NCBI RefSeq assembly: GCF_027923545.1 | Contig: NZ_BROH01000002.1 | Coordinates: 186,001 to 250,000 of the forward strand | Length of the DNA stretch: 64,000 bases | Origin: Sinisalibacter aestuarii | Lineage (GTDB): Bacteria; Pseudomonadota; Alphaproteobacteria; Rhodobacterales; Rhodobacteraceae | Direction of reading: 5' to 3' | Shown here: positions 18,056 to 27,044 of the stretch, piece after piece | Layout: every line of letters begins with the position of its first letter | Position numbering within the stretch: the stretch's first letter is position 1 | Notes under the pieces: generated by a model | Told to the model about the DNA's origin: nothing | Databases searched by the model: none | The model's input: the letters and a program-made list of their open reading frames with translations, nothing else | Program-made: the position numbers and the translations under genes

Positions 18056-19369
18056 TCAGCGCGTGTCCATCATCACCCGCGTGGCGAGCGCGGCGACGAT
18101 GACGAGCAACAAGTTCGCCCCTGCGCCGAACGGATCGCCCCACATATAGGGCGCCAGCAGCGTCAGCGCCGCGCCATAGAAGATCGCGACGAAGACCATC
18201 ACCACCAGCACCCGCACCGCCCAGCGCCGCACGAAGAGCGACAGGCCAAGCACGATGGACATCGCCGAGATCGCCCCGACGACGATCCGCCCGGTAAACA
18301 CGGGCATCCCGTGCGCCGCGAGCGTTTCCGCCATCCGGTCGATCGCGCCGAGGCCCGCCGCGCCACGCCAGACCCAGCTCAGCGCGAGGGCAAAAATAAG
18401 CAGGGGCGTCAAAAGCTGGACCCGCGCAAACAGCCGGTCTTCGACCGCCGCCGGCATGTCCTGAAACGTTTCTTCCAGCGTCAGCGCCGGGCGGCCCAGC
18501 GCCTTGCGCGTTTCGGCGGGATTGCCCGTCACCCCCATCTCGATGGCGGCAAGGGCGGTGCTGCGCATCGGCGAACGCCAGCCGAGCTTGCCGAGCCCGT
18601 CGGCGATACGCCCGATCAGCCGCACCATGCCCAGCGGGATCGCTAGCGTCACCCGCGCCGGCGCGAAGCCGAGCCAGCGGCGGGTGCCTGAAATGATGTC
18701 GACCAGCGGGCGCGGTTCGGCCTCGACAAGATCGGCCTCGGTGCCCGGCGGCGTGCGCCGCTCCACCGCCCGCACCACAGCACGCGAAACGTCTTGCACC
18801 GAAACGGTCTGCACCGGCGCGGCGGGCAAGGCGACAGGCTGGATGATCGGCACGCCCGCCAGCATCCGGATCAGCGTGGTGCCGCCGTAGGAGGAGGGCG
18901 CGATCACCAGACCGGGGCGGAAAATCCACCAATCGGTCTGCGCCTCGCGGATCAGCGCATCGCCATCGGCCTTGGTGCGGAAAAACGGCAGGGGCGCATC
19001 GGGCCGGGCGCCGCTGGCCGAGATCTGCACCAGCCCCACCCCCGCCTTCTCGCAGGCCAGCACCAGCGCGCCGATGGCGTGCAGGTGCACCAGTTCCAGA
19101 TTGTCCTGCGCATTGTCCTGCAAGGCGCCGGCGCAGTTCACCACCATATCCACCCCGTCGATCAGCGGCTTCCAGTCGTCGGGATGGATGAGGGCGCGCA
19201 TATCGCGCAGCAGCCACGGAAAGTCCGGCAAGACCCGATGCGCCGCCGCCTTGTCGCGCCCGAAGGCCAGCACGTCGTGGCCTCGGTCGGCCAGTGCGCG
19301 CGCCACATTCGCCCCGATCAGCCCATAGGCGCCGAGGACGAGAACGCGGGAGGGCTCATCGGTCGTCAT
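18056..19369 (-). CDS. SDR-type NAD(P)-binding protein with C-terminal DoxX-like membrane domain
   Basis: The 437-residue protein joins two parts. Residues 1-about 290 are an extended SDR/NmrA-like Rossmann domain with the nucleotide-binding 'VLGAYGLIGANVAR' and a 'VNCAGALQDNAQDN' segment; a canonical YxxxK catalytic pair is not evident. About residues 310-437 contain four hydrophobic spans resembling the DoxX-like domain. The start overlaps the YcjF gene stop by 4 nt (ATGA). A redox or quinone/lipid-modifying role at the membrane is a guess. Confidence 0.75.
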   Translation of the reverse strand: MTTDEPSRVLVLGAYGLIGANVARALADRGHDVLAFGRDKAAAHRVLPDFPWLLRDMRALIHPDDWKPLIDGVDMVVNCAGALQDNAQDNLELVHLHAIGALVLACEKAGVGLVQISASGARPDAPLPFFRTKADGDALIREAQTDWWIFRPGLVIAPSSYGGTTLIRMLAGVPIIQPVALPAAPVQTVSVQDVSRAVVRAVERRTPPGTEADLVEAEPRPLVDIISGTRRWLGFAPARVTLAIPLGMVRLIGRIADGLGKLGWRSPMRSTALAAIEMGVTGNPAETRKALGRPALTLEETFQDMPAAVEDRLFARVQLLTPLLIFALALSWVWRGAAGLGAIDRMAETLAAHGMPVFTGRIVVGAISAMSIVLGLSLFVRRWAVRVLVVMVFVAIFYGAALTLLAPYMWGDPFGAGANLLLVIVAALATRVMMDTR

Positions 19370-20388
19370 GCCTGACTGTCTCCCCGGCCCTTGCCGGTGT
19401 CAAACACTCCCGCAAGCGCCCGGCTGAGGATCGCCGTCACGCTGGGGCGGGATCTGGCGACAAAGGGCAAGGGGCGGCACACTTCCATCGCCGCGACGCC
19501 GACGCGGGCGGTGAGCGCGCCGTTGACCACGCCCTCGCCAAAGCGGCGGCTGAGCTTGGACAGCACCGAGCCGCCGGCGAGCGAGCCGATCAGGTCATCG
19601 CCCACCGCAACCGCCCCGGTGGCGACCAGATGGGTCAGCACCGCGCGGGTCAGCCGCCAGCTGCCGAGCGCGCCGGAGCGCCCGCCATAGACCTCGGCGA
19701 TACGGCGGATCATGCGGATATTGGCGGTGAGGGCGGTGGCGAGATCGGCCAGCGCGATGGGCACGATGGCCGTCACCGTCGCCACCTGCCGGGCGGCGGC
19801 CTCGATCTCGCGCGTGGCCAGCAGATCGAGCGGCGCGATCAGCTCGGCCTCGGTCAACGCCAGCAATCCATCGGCATCGAACAGCTCGCCTTCGCGCGCC
19901 GCCAGCCGGTCCAGCCCCCATGCCAGTTCGTCGCGGCCCCGGTAGAGCCGCTTCAGGCTCGCCACCACGCCACGCGCGCCCTCCAGATCGTCGCGCGCGG
20001 CGGCGGCCTCCGCCGCGGATTGCAGCCGGTCGACCCGGCGCAGGCGGGCAAAGGCCGCCAGTTCGCGCAGCGCGATGATGGCCAGAACGATGAGAAAGGC
20101 CGCCACCAGCACCGTGGCGATAAGGCCCAGCACCGGGTTTTGCGCAAGCAGGGTGGTGACGAAGTTCCACGCCGCAATCGAGGCGACGAAGCTCACCAGC
20201 GCACCCGCCAGGCCCCAGAACCAGCGCCCCAGCCGCGAGGGCCTGCGCGCGGCGAGCCGGGCGGCGATCTGCATCGCGGCAGGCTCCGGCAAGGCCGGAT
20301 CGGGTTCGGGCACCGGCGGCGCGGTCGCCGGGCTTTCGGCGGGCGTGTCGAGCTCGATCAGCACCGGGCCGTTCTTCGCGTCGCTCAT
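19366..20388 (-). CDS. YcjF/TIGR01620-type membrane protein (DUF697)
   Basis: The 340-residue protein has an N-terminal Pro/Ala-rich cytosolic part, two adjacent membrane helices around residues 65-125, and a C-terminal DUF697-like region ('TAIVPIALADLATALTANIRMIRRIAEVYGGRSGALG', read here in pieces). This layout is that of YcjF, partner of the ATPase YcjX. The two genes are split here only by a GNAT gene. In Enterobacteria ycjXF lie beside the psp phage-shock operon. The start at 20388 overlaps the GNAT stop by 4 nt. Confidence 0.8.
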   Translation of the reverse strand: MSDAKNGPVLIELDTPAESPATAPPVPEPDPALPEPAAMQIAARLAARRPSRLGRWFWGLAGALVSFVASIAAWNFVTTLLAQNPVLGLIATVLVAAFLIVLAIIALRELAAFARLRRVDRLQSAAEAAAARDDLEGARGVVASLKRLYRGRDELAWGLDRLAAREGELFDADGLLALTEAELIAPLDLLATREIEAAARQVATVTAIVPIALADLATALTANIRMIRRIAEVYGGRSGALGSWRLTRAVLTHLVATGAVAVGDDLIGSLAGGSVLSKLSRRFGEGVVNGALTARVGVAAMEVCRPLPFVARSRPSVTAILSRALAGVFDTGKGRGDSQA

Positions 20389-20861
20389 CGCCGTTTCTCC
20401 CACAGATACTTGATATCGGGCAGTTTTTCGTCATTGCGCGCGCCGCCGGTGCGGGCCACCTCGATAAAGCCATGGCCCTCGTAGAAACTGCGCGCGGCGT
20501 GGTTGAACTGGAAGGTCCACAATTCCAGCCGCGCCGCCCGCCTCTGCGCCCTCTCGATCAGCCGCCGGCCCACGCCCTGCCCGCGTGCGCCCCGGGCGAC
20601 GTAGAGCGCGACCACCTCATGCCCGTCGCGGGCGAGAAACCCCTGCACCGCGCCGCCGCGCCGCGCCACGCTCACCCAGCCGCGCCGGACAAGCTCGGCG
20701 GCAAAGCCCTGCTCCTCGTCGCGCCGGTGGATGCGCGGCATCCAGTCGGTCTCGTCGATCCAGTCCGACAGGATATCGCCGATGGCCGGGGCCTCGTCGG
20801 GCCGGGCCGGGCCGACAGAGAGCCGCCCGGCGGGCCGGAGCCTGTCGCGCAGCACCTTCAC
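20385..20861 (-). CDS. GNAT-family N-acetyltransferase
   Basis: The 158-residue protein is a GNAT acetyltransferase. The acetyl-CoA binding motif A is '[22 protein letters not shown]' in the middle, followed by '[13 protein letters not shown]', a classic C-terminal GNAT segment. The acceptor substrate is unknown. It sits with 4-nt overlaps between ycjX and the ycjF-like gene, so it is translated as part of that operon. Confidence 0.85.
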   Translation of the reverse strand: MKVLRDRLRPAGRLSVGPARPDEAPAIGDILSDWIDETDWMPRIHRRDEEQGFAAELVRRGWVSVARRGGAVQGFLARDGHEVVALYVARGARGQGVGRRLIERAQRRAARLELWTFQFNHAARSFYEGHGFIEVARTGGARNDEKLPDIKYLWEKRR

Positions 20862-22273
20862 AGCCGATCCCCGATCAGAAAATCCGCCGCCCGGTCGAGC
20901 CGGATATGCGGCGGCCCCTCGCCCGGCTTCAGCCGCAACTCGGCCGGGGCGAAGCGCATCACCGCATAATCGGCGTCAAGCCACTTGTCCGCCCCGTCCC
21001 GTGCCGGGCCGATCAGGCGCATCGGGTCTTCGGGCAGCGCACCGGGATAGAAGGCGGCGGATCTGCCACTGTCTTCCAGCGTGCCACGCACGCAATCGAG
21101 CTTGCGCCCGGCATGGTCGATCGTGTCTTCCGTGGTGGTGCGCAGCGCGGCGATCGACATCGCGGCGGTATCCGCCCCGGCAAAATCCGCCCGGTCGCGC
21201 GCCTCGCGCATCATCGCCGCCATGATCTCCGTAAGCTGGCGGTGCTGGCTGTGATGCAGGTGATCGGCCTTGGTGGCGGCGAACAGGATGCGCTCCACCC
21301 GGTGCATTCCCAGCAATTGCTTGAGAAAGGCGTTGCGGCCCGGATTGAACGCCTTGAGGATCTCGGCCATCGCCCGGCGCAGATCGTCGAACTGGGCTGG
21401 CCCGGCATTGATCGCGCCCAGCACATCGACCAGCACCACCTGCCGGTCAATCCGGCGGAAATGCTTGTGAAAGAAGGGTTTAACCACTTTGGCCTTGTAG
21501 GCTTCGAAGCGCCGCTCCATCTCGCGCCAGAGCGATTTGCGCGCCGCGCCGTCGGGCCTCGGCAGCGGCGCGAAGGTGAGCGCCGGGCTGCCCTCCATCT
21601 CGCCCGGCAGCAAAAAGCGGCCCGGCGTGCAATCGGAATAGCCCGCCTCGCGCGCGCCGTGGAGATAGCGGGTGAAGGCGGCGGCGAGCGCCTTGGCGTC
21701 GGCCTCGGCGAAATCGCCCGCGCCATCGGCCTTGTCGGCGGCCGACAGGAATTCCGAGGCCATCGGCCGGGCGGCGATCCGCCCCAGCACCTCGCGCGAC
21801 CAGTCGTCATAGCCCTTGTCGAGCAATTCCAGATCGAGCAGCCATTCGCCGGGGTAATCGACGATATCGAGATGCACCGTGCGCGGGCTGCGCAGGCCCG
21901 AGAGCAGCCCGCCCGGCTTCACCCGGAAGCTCAGCCGAAGCTGCGACACCGCCCGCGTGCCCTCCGGCCAATGCGGCCGCGGCCCGGTCAGCGCGGCCAG
22001 ATGCGCCTCATAGTCGAAGCGCGGCACGGTGTCGTCGGGTTGCGGCTGCAGGAAGGCGGTGAGGATACGCCCCTCGGCGGCGGGCACGAGCTGCGCCATC
22101 CGCGCCCGGTCGAGCAGGTTCGCCACCAGCGAGGTGATGAACACCGTCTTGCCCGCCCGGCTGAGGCCGGTGACGCCGAGCCGGATCACCGGCTCGAACA
22201 GCGCTTCGTTCACCCCCTCGCCGACCGCTTCCACCTGTCGGACGATTCCGTCTGCGATATCACCCAGCCCCAA
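20858..22273 (-). CDS. YcjX family P-loop ATPase/GTPase
   Basis: The 471-residue protein is a YcjX (DUF463) nucleotide-binding protein. The Walker A '[19 protein letters not shown]' is near residue 35-45, and '[14 protein letters not shown]' serves as the Walker B/switch-like region. YcjX proteins are associated with YcjF and envelope stress in Enterobacteria. It heads an overlapping run of four genes (YcjX - GNAT - YcjF - SDR/DoxX). Confidence 0.85.
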   Translation of the reverse strand: MGLGDIADGIVRQVEAVGEGVNEALFEPVIRLGVTGLSRAGKTVFITSLVANLLDRARMAQLVPAAEGRILTAFLQPQPDDTVPRFDYEAHLAALTGPRPHWPEGTRAVSQLRLSFRVKPGGLLSGLRSPRTVHLDIVDYPGEWLLDLELLDKGYDDWSREVLGRIAARPMASEFLSAADKADGAGDFAEADAKALAAAFTRYLHGAREAGYSDCTPGRFLLPGEMEGSPALTFAPLPRPDGAARKSLWREMERRFEAYKAKVVKPFFHKHFRRIDRQVVLVDVLGAINAGPAQFDDLRRAMAEILKAFNPGRNAFLKQLLGMHRVERILFAATKADHLHHSQHRQLTEIMAAMMREARDRADFAGADTAAMSIAALRTTTEDTIDHAGRKLDCVRGTLEDSGRSAAFYPGALPEDPMRLIGPARDGADKWLDADYAVMRFAPAELRLKPGEGPPHIRLDRAADFLIGDRL

Positions 22274-22340
22274 TGGCCGATCTCCTCGTGTTTCCTTCTA
22301 GATAGGGGTTTCGCGCCGGCTGCGCCAGCGCGACCGGGCG

Positions 22341-22460
22341 GGGGGGGCGCTGCCCCCCGGACCTGTAGGTCCGCGCTCCAGCGCGGGCCAGAACCCGGCA
22401 GGCGTGTTTGCTTGCAAATACGCCGAGAGGGCCCGGGGAGTATTTCCGCAAGGGTGAAGG
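22341..22460. repeat. Dispersed GC hairpin repeat, copy 1 (interrupted)
   Basis: The intergenic stretch between ycjX and truA contains GGGGGGGCGCTGCCCCCCGGAC and, about 65 nt later, CCCGGGGAGTATTTCCGCAAG followed by GGTGAAGGGG. Both halves match the compact copy at 31541-31590, so this looks like the same repeat split by an insertion of about 65 bp that itself contains short palindromes. Confidence 0.6.
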
Positions 22461-22498
22461 GGATTGCCGGGGGTCGCGGGGCGGGTTATCCCGCGCTC

Positions 22499-23278
22499 AT
22501 GCCCCGCTATGCGCTCAAGATCGAATATGACGGCGGGCCGTTTGCCGGCTGGCAGCGGCAGGCCGACCAGCCCTCGGTTCAGGGCGCGGTGGAAGCGGCG
22601 CTGGCGAAGCTGGAGGCGGACATGCCGTCGATCGCGGCGGCGGGGCGGACCGATGCGGGGGTTCATGCGTTTGGGCAAGTGGCGCATTGCGACATGGCGA
22701 AGGATTGGGACCCGTTCCGGCTGATGGAGGCGGTGAATTACCATCTGAAGCCCGCGCCGGTGGCAGTGGTCGCCTGCGCTGCGGTGGACGAGGAGTTTCA
22801 CGCCCGGTTCTCGGCGGTCGAGCGGCGCTATCTGTTCCGGCTGGTGAGCCGCCGCGCGCCGCTGGTGCATGACAGGGGCCGGGCCTGGCGGGTGGGCCAT
22901 CCGCTCGACGCGGACGCGATGCAGGCGGGGGCCGAGAGGCTGGTGGGGCGGCACGATTTCACCACTTTCCGCTCGGTGCAATGCCAGGCCGACAGCCCGG
23001 TGAAAACGCTCGACGAGCTGAGGGTGGAGGAGCTGCCCTATCCCGGCGGCGTGGAGTTTCGCTTCCACGTGCGCGCCCGGAGTTTCCTGCACAATCAGGT
23101 GCGCAGCTTCGTCGGCACGCTGGAGCGGGTGGGTGCGGGGGCGTGGAACCCGGATGACGTGACGGCGGCGCTGGCGGCGCGCGACCGGGCGGCCTGCGGG
23201 CCGGTCTGCCCGCCGGAGGGGCTGTATCTGGCCGGGGTGGGTTACCCGGAAGATCCGTTCGGCGACATCGGTCCTTGA
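22499..23278 (+). CDS. truA: tRNA pseudouridine(38-40) synthase TruA
   Basis: TruA forms pseudouridine at positions 38-40 of tRNA anticodon arms. The 259-residue product begins [19 protein letters not shown] and has the catalytic aspartate Asp52 in '[14 protein letters not shown]'. The later motif '[17 protein letters not shown]' is also conserved. The ATG at 22499 gives normal length; the long upstream reading frame is antisense to ycjX and is not part of the gene. Confidence 0.96.
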   Translation: MPRYALKIEYDGGPFAGWQRQADQPSVQGAVEAALAKLEADMPSIAAAGRTDAGVHAFGQVAHCDMAKDWDPFRLMEAVNYHLKPAPVAVVACAAVDEEFHARFSAVERRYLFRLVSRRAPLVHDRGRAWRVGHPLDADAMQAGAERLVGRHDFTTFRSVQCQADSPVKTLDELRVEELPYPGGVEFRFHVRARSFLHNQVRSFVGTLERVGAGAWNPDDVTAALAARDRAACGPVCPPEGLYLAGVGYPEDPFGDIGP

Positions 23279-23317
23279 AAAGATGTGCAGTTGAATGTAT
23301 ATTCAAATGCATATTCA
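23275..23317 (+). promoter_or_regulatory. Promoter and tandem operator of the phd-doc module
   Basis: TTGAAA (23275-23280) and TATATT (23298-23303) are separated by exactly 17 nt, a good sigma-70 promoter that starts inside the truA stop region. Two head-to-tail 12-bp repeats, AATGTATATTCA (23294-23305) and AATGCATATTCA (23306-23317), overlap the -10. They are likely binding sites for the antitoxin, giving autorepression. Confidence 0.7.
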
Positions 23318-23329
23318 GGAGCATAAACG

Positions 23330-23578
23330 ATGACCCGTCTTCTCACCCGCAATATCTGCACGATGACCGAGCTGCGCGAGCCGCAGAAGGTGCTCGACCG
23401 CGCCAATGGCGAACCGGTGGCGGTGCTGAAAAACTCCAAGGTGGTGGCCTATCTGGTGCCGGAACAAAGCATGGCGCTGGAGGAGCACCGGCCGCTGAGC
23501 CGGGACGATCTGGACGACATCCTGACCCGCACCCGCCAACGCAGCCAGCCCGTGCTCGATTACCTCAAAGACAAGTAA
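23330..23578 (+). CDS. phd: Phd/YefM-type antitoxin
   Basis: The 82-residue antitoxin has the Phd/YefM N-terminal DNA-binding fold ('TELREPQKVLDRANGEPVAVLKNSKVVAYLVP') and a charged C-terminal tail (about 55-82) expected to wrap the toxin. It precedes doc by 3 nt. It probably neutralises Doc and represses its own promoter through the tandem repeats upstream. AGGAG is present about 10 nt before the ATG. Confidence 0.88.
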   Translation: MTRLLTRNICTMTELREPQKVLDRANGEPVAVLKNSKVVAYLVPEQSMALEEHRPLSRDDLDDILTRTRQRSQPVLDYLKDK

Positions 23579-23581
23579 CCG

Positions 23582-23950
23582 ATGTTCACCCTCACCGCCG
23601 AACTGGTCGAGGCGATCCATGACGAGGTGCTGAACCCCGGCGAGCTGGCCGGGCGGGCGATGCACAAGTCGCTCGAAGGGGCGCTTGCGCGGGTCGATAC
23701 CCGGCTTGCCTATGGGATGGTGGGCGACGTTTACGACCTCTCGGCGCTTTATGCTGTGGTCATCGCCACCGGGCATTGCTTCAACGACGCCAACAAGCGC
23801 ACGGCATTCCGGTCGATGGAGGTCTGCCTCGAAGCGAACGGCGTGTCACCGACATGGGACGTGCAGGAAATCGGCGACATCATCATCCGGGTCGCGCAGG
23901 GGCTGATCGACGAGGCGGCGCTGGCCGATTGGCTGCGGGGGCGGGGCTGA
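23582..23950 (+). CDS. doc: Doc-type (Fic fold) toxin
   Basis: The 122-residue protein is a death-on-curing toxin. The Fic-family motif is 'HCFNDANKRTAF' with His65 as the catalytic residue, in the Doc form (HxFxxANKRT), which phosphorylates EF-Tu rather than AMPylating targets. All key residues are intact, so the module looks functional. There is no phage or plasmid context; it may be a chromosomal stabiliser or stress module. Confidence 0.9.
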   Translation: MFTLTAELVEAIHDEVLNPGELAGRAMHKSLEGALARVDTRLAYGMVGDVYDLSALYAVVIATGHCFNDANKRTAFRSMEVCLEANGVSPTWDVQEIGDIIIRVAQGLIDEAALADWLRGRG

Positions 23951-24019
23951 CCACAACATATTGCCCCGGCCCTGCCCAGATGGTCTAATAGCGCCCAATC
24001 AAGAGCAGGAACCTCCAGT

Positions 24020-25975
24020 ATGGCCAACGATCTCCTATCCGGGAACGCCGACATCTATGACGCCTCATCCATCGAGGTGCTGGAGGGGCTCGAGCCCGTG
24101 CGCCAGCGCCCCGGCATGTATATCGGCGGCACCGATGAGCGCGCGCTGCATCACATGGTGGCCGAGATCCTCGACAACTCGATGGACGAGGCCGTGGCGG
24201 GGCACGCCAACCGGATCGAAGTGGAGCTGCACGAGGATTATTCCCTCACCGTGCGCGATAACGGGCGCGGCATGCCCTTCGACCCGCACCCGAAATTTCC
24301 CGGCAAATCGGCGCTGGAAGTGATCCTCTGCACCCTGCATGCGGGCGGCAAGTTCTCCGGCAAAGCCTATCAGACCTCCGGCGGCCTGCATGGCGTCGGC
24401 GCCTCCGTCGTCAACGCGCTGTCGGATTCGATGGTCGTTCAGGTCGCCCGCGACAAGCGCCTGGTCGAACAACGCTTCTCGCGCGGCATCCCGCTCGGCC
24501 CGGTGGAAGAGATCGGCGCCGCCCCCAACCGGCGCGGCACCACCACCACGTTCCACGCCGATGAGCAGATTTTTGGACATCACCGGTTCAAACCGAAGCG
24601 GCTCTTCACCATGGTCCGCTCCAAGGCCTATCTGTTTTCCGGCGTGGAGATCCGCTGGAAATCGGCGATCGACGATGGCGAGACGCCGCGCGAGGCCAGC
24701 TTTCACTTCCCCGGCGGGCTGGCCGACTACCTCAAGGAAAGCCTCGAAGGCGCGAGCACCTATTCCGATGGCGGCTTCCACGGCAAGGTGGAGTTCCGCG
24801 AGAAGTTCAACGAGCCGGGCTATGTGGAATGGGCGATCAACTGGACGCCGGCGCGCGACGGCTTCATCCAGTCCTACTGCAACACCGTGCCGACCCCCGA
24901 GGGCGGCACCCATGTGGCGGGGTTCTGGGCCGCGATCCTGAAGGGGATCAAGGCCTATGGCGAGCTGGTGGGCAACAAGAAGGCCGCCAGCATCACCCGC
25001 GACGATCTGATCACCGGCGGCTGCGCGCTGGTCTCGACCTTCATCGCCGACCCGGCCTTTGTCGGCCAGACCAAGGACCGGCTTTCGACCGAAAGTGCCG
25101 CGAAGATGGTGGAAGGCGCGGTGCGCGACCATTTCGACAACTGGCTGGCGGCCGACACCAAGAGCGCGGGGGCGATCCTCGACTTTCTCGTGCTGCGCGC
25201 CGAGGAACGGCTGCGCCGGCGGCAGGAGAAGGAAACCCAGCGCAAATCGGCCACCAAGAAGCTGCGCCTGCCCGGCAAGCTGGTGGATTGCGCCAGCACC
25301 GACCGGTCGGGCACCGAGCTGTTCATTGTCGAGGGCGACTCGGCGGGCGGCTCGGCCAAGATGGCGCGCGACCGGAAAACGCAGGCGCTCCTGCCGCTGC
25401 GCGGCAAGATCCTCAACGTGCTGGGCGCGGCAAGCTCGAAGCTCGGCCAGAACCAGGAGATCAACGATCTCTGCCAGGCGCTTGGCGTGGGCATGGGCAC
25501 GAAGTTCCGCGTCGACGATCTGCGCTATGACAAGATCATCATCATGACCGACGCCGATGTCGACGGGGCGCATATCGCCTCGCTGCTGATGACGTTTTTC
25601 TTCACCCAGATGCGGCCTTTGATCGACCACGGGCATCTCTACCTGGCCTGCCCGCCGCTCTACCGGCTGACGCAGGGGGCGCAACGGCTCTATGTGGCCG
25701 ACGATGCGGAGAAGGATCTGTGGATGGAGAAGGGCCTCGGCGGCAAGGGCAAGATCGACGTACAGCGCTTCAAGGGGCTTGGCGAGATGGACGCCAAGGA
25801 TCTGAAAGACACGACGATGAACCCGGCGACGCGCAAGCTGATCCGGGTGACGATCGACGAGGACGAGCCGGGGGAGACCGGCGATCTGGTGGAACGGCTG
25901 ATGGGCAAGAAGCCGGAACTCAGGTTCCAGTATATTCAGGAGAATGCGCGGTTTGTTGAGGAGCTGGATGTTTGA
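24020..25975 (+). CDS. parE: DNA topoisomerase IV subunit B
   Basis: ParE is the ATPase subunit of topoisomerase IV, which decatenates daughter chromosomes with ParC. The 651-residue protein has the GHKL ATPase start ('RPGMYIGGTDERALHHMVAEILDNSMDEA', read in pieces), 'LHGVGASVVNALS', and the TOPRIM motifs 'VEGDSAGGSAKMARDR' and 'MTDADVDGAHI'. The length and the shorter C-terminal region fit ParE rather than GyrB. parC is not in the window. Confidence 0.95.
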   Translation: MANDLLSGNADIYDASSIEVLEGLEPVRQRPGMYIGGTDERALHHMVAEILDNSMDEAVAGHANRIEVELHEDYSLTVRDNGRGMPFDPHPKFPGKSALEVILCTLHAGGKFSGKAYQTSGGLHGVGASVVNALSDSMVVQVARDKRLVEQRFSRGIPLGPVEEIGAAPNRRGTTTTFHADEQIFGHHRFKPKRLFTMVRSKAYLFSGVEIRWKSAIDDGETPREASFHFPGGLADYLKESLEGASTYSDGGFHGKVEFREKFNEPGYVEWAINWTPARDGFIQSYCNTVPTPEGGTHVAGFWAAILKGIKAYGELVGNKKAASITRDDLITGGCALVSTFIADPAFVGQTKDRLSTESAAKMVEGAVRDHFDNWLAADTKSAGAILDFLVLRAEERLRRRQEKETQRKSATKKLRLPGKLVDCASTDRSGTELFIVEGDSAGGSAKMARDRKTQALLPLRGKILNVLGAASSKLGQNQEINDLCQALGVGMGTKFRVDDLRYDKIIIMTDADVDGAHIASLLMTFFFTQMRPLIDHGHLYLACPPLYRLTQGAQRLYVADDAEKDLWMEKGLGGKGKIDVQRFKGLGEMDAKDLKDTTMNPATRKLIRVTIDEDEPGETGDLVERLMGKKPELRFQYIQENARFVEELDV

Positions 25976-26045
25976 GGGGCGAGCTCGCACAGGCAGGTAG
26001 AATATTGATATCGCTTATGTTAGCGGAAACATTCTTTGCAGAAAG

Positions 26046-26217
26046 GGTGAGGCACGCATGAATGCGCACCCTACGGCATCCGCTCAACGCGGCATGTGAA
26101 AAACTCATGTGTTACAAGGTCAGAACAATCTCTGATTTCATCATGCATATCTTTCGCTCATGGCGACGGTCCGTGCCCTCACGATAGGCGACCGTAGGGT
26201 GGGCTTTCAGCCCACCG
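26046..26217. repeat. Two GTAGGGTG hairpin elements in the 401-nt gap after parE
   Basis: The gap 25976-26376 has no convincing gene. It holds two related elements in opposite orientation: GAATGCGCACCCTACGG at about 26060-26076 and CCGTAGGGTGGGC at 26193-26205. The second forms the hairpin GGTGGGCTTTCAGCCCACC (26199-26217), and CCCCACCCTACC follows. These resemble the widespread CCGTAGGGTGGGC-type intergenic repeats of Proteobacteria. AT-rich sequence at 26085-26160 could hold a promoter, but none is clear. Confidence 0.5.
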
Positions 26218-26376
26218 ATCTGCCCCACCCTACCCCCCAGCCACAGGTCATCGCATGGGCGCGGCTGCTCCGGCTCGGTGCGCCGCTCGATCCGGCAAAT
26301 GCCCCCACCCCCCTTCCCCCGCCCGGCCTTGCTCGGCTAGGCTCTGCCCGTCTGCTATTTTATCCGGAGCATTTCG

Positions 26377-26886
26377 ATGAAGCGTCTGCTGGCCGTTCTT
26401 GCCTGTCTCACCCTCCCCTCCGCCGCGGCGGCGCAGGATCCCAACCATTGGGCCTATATCGGCTGGTGGGATGTGGATTACCTGCCCGGTCTGCGGGGCT
26501 GCGCCGCCACGGTCGAGTTCGATGAAGGCATCAACTTTCTGATCGGGATCGACACATCGTCGGGCGAGGCCGAGCTGGCCATCGCGGTGATGCACCGGGC
26601 ATGGGACACGATTTCGGAAGGCTCCAGCTACGATCTCACCGTTCAGTTCGACAGCCGCAACCCCTGGGAGGTGGACGCCACCGGGCTGCGGCTCGACAGT
26701 CTCTACGGCCTGCTGATCTCGGAGCGGGTGGACAGCGGCAATGCCGCGCCCTTCGCCAACGAGTTCCAGCGCTCCTATTCGATGACATGGCGCTACCGGG
26801 GCGACAATCTGGGCAAGCTCTCGCTGAAAGACAGCCGCCGCGCGCTCGACAGTGCGATCGAATGCACGCAGGCCTATCTGCGCTGA
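26377..26886 (+). CDS. Secreted protein of unknown function (169 aa)
   Basis: The product has a Sec signal peptide (MKRLLAVLACLTLPSAAAAQ, cleavage near residue 20). The mature 150 residues look like a mixed alpha/beta domain with two Cys ('LRGCAATVEF' and 'AIECTQAYL') that could form a disulfide in the periplasm. I do not recognise the family. The hydrogenase operon follows 158 nt downstream, but nothing ties this gene to it. Confidence 0.6.
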   Translation: MKRLLAVLACLTLPSAAAAQDPNHWAYIGWWDVDYLPGLRGCAATVEFDEGINFLIGIDTSSGEAELAIAVMHRAWDTISEGSSYDLTVQFDSRNPWEVDATGLRLDSLYGLLISERVDSGNAAPFANEFQRSYSMTWRYRGDNLGKLSLKDSRRALDSAIECTQAYLR

Positions 26887-26927
26887 CCGGCGGGTCGTTG
26901 CATCCGCAAAATATTCAACGTTATGAA

Positions 26928-26941
26928 TTGATTGGGATCAT
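26928..26941. promoter_or_regulatory. FNR/FnrL-like binding site upstream of the hydrogenase operon
   Basis: The sequence TTGAT-TGGG-ATCAT matches the FNR consensus (TTGAT-N4-ATCAA) at 9 of 10 positions. It lies 104 nt before the hydB start. A TTGCAT/TATGAA pair with 18-nt spacing sits at 26898-26927, so the site would be near that promoter's start point; whether the site activates or represses cannot be told. The site suggests oxygen-dependent control, as expected for a [NiFe] hydrogenase. Confidence 0.6.
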
Positions 26942-27044
26942 CGCGCGCGGCGCCCATCCATGATCAAGTCCGACTCGAATCTTTACGCGCGTCAGAAATC
27001 GGGTGCCCAAGCGGCAGGAGGCGGATAATGATCTGTAGGACGTC

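Noticed and set aside
23330-23950. Remnant of a plasmid or prophage
   Set aside because: Only the toxin-antitoxin pair is present, between truA and parE, with no other mobile genes and no visible repeats at its ends.
26160-26525. A 121-residue plus-strand reading frame after parE
   Set aside because: Its first third is the GTAGGGTG intergenic repeat and its end overlaps the secreted-protein gene in another frame.
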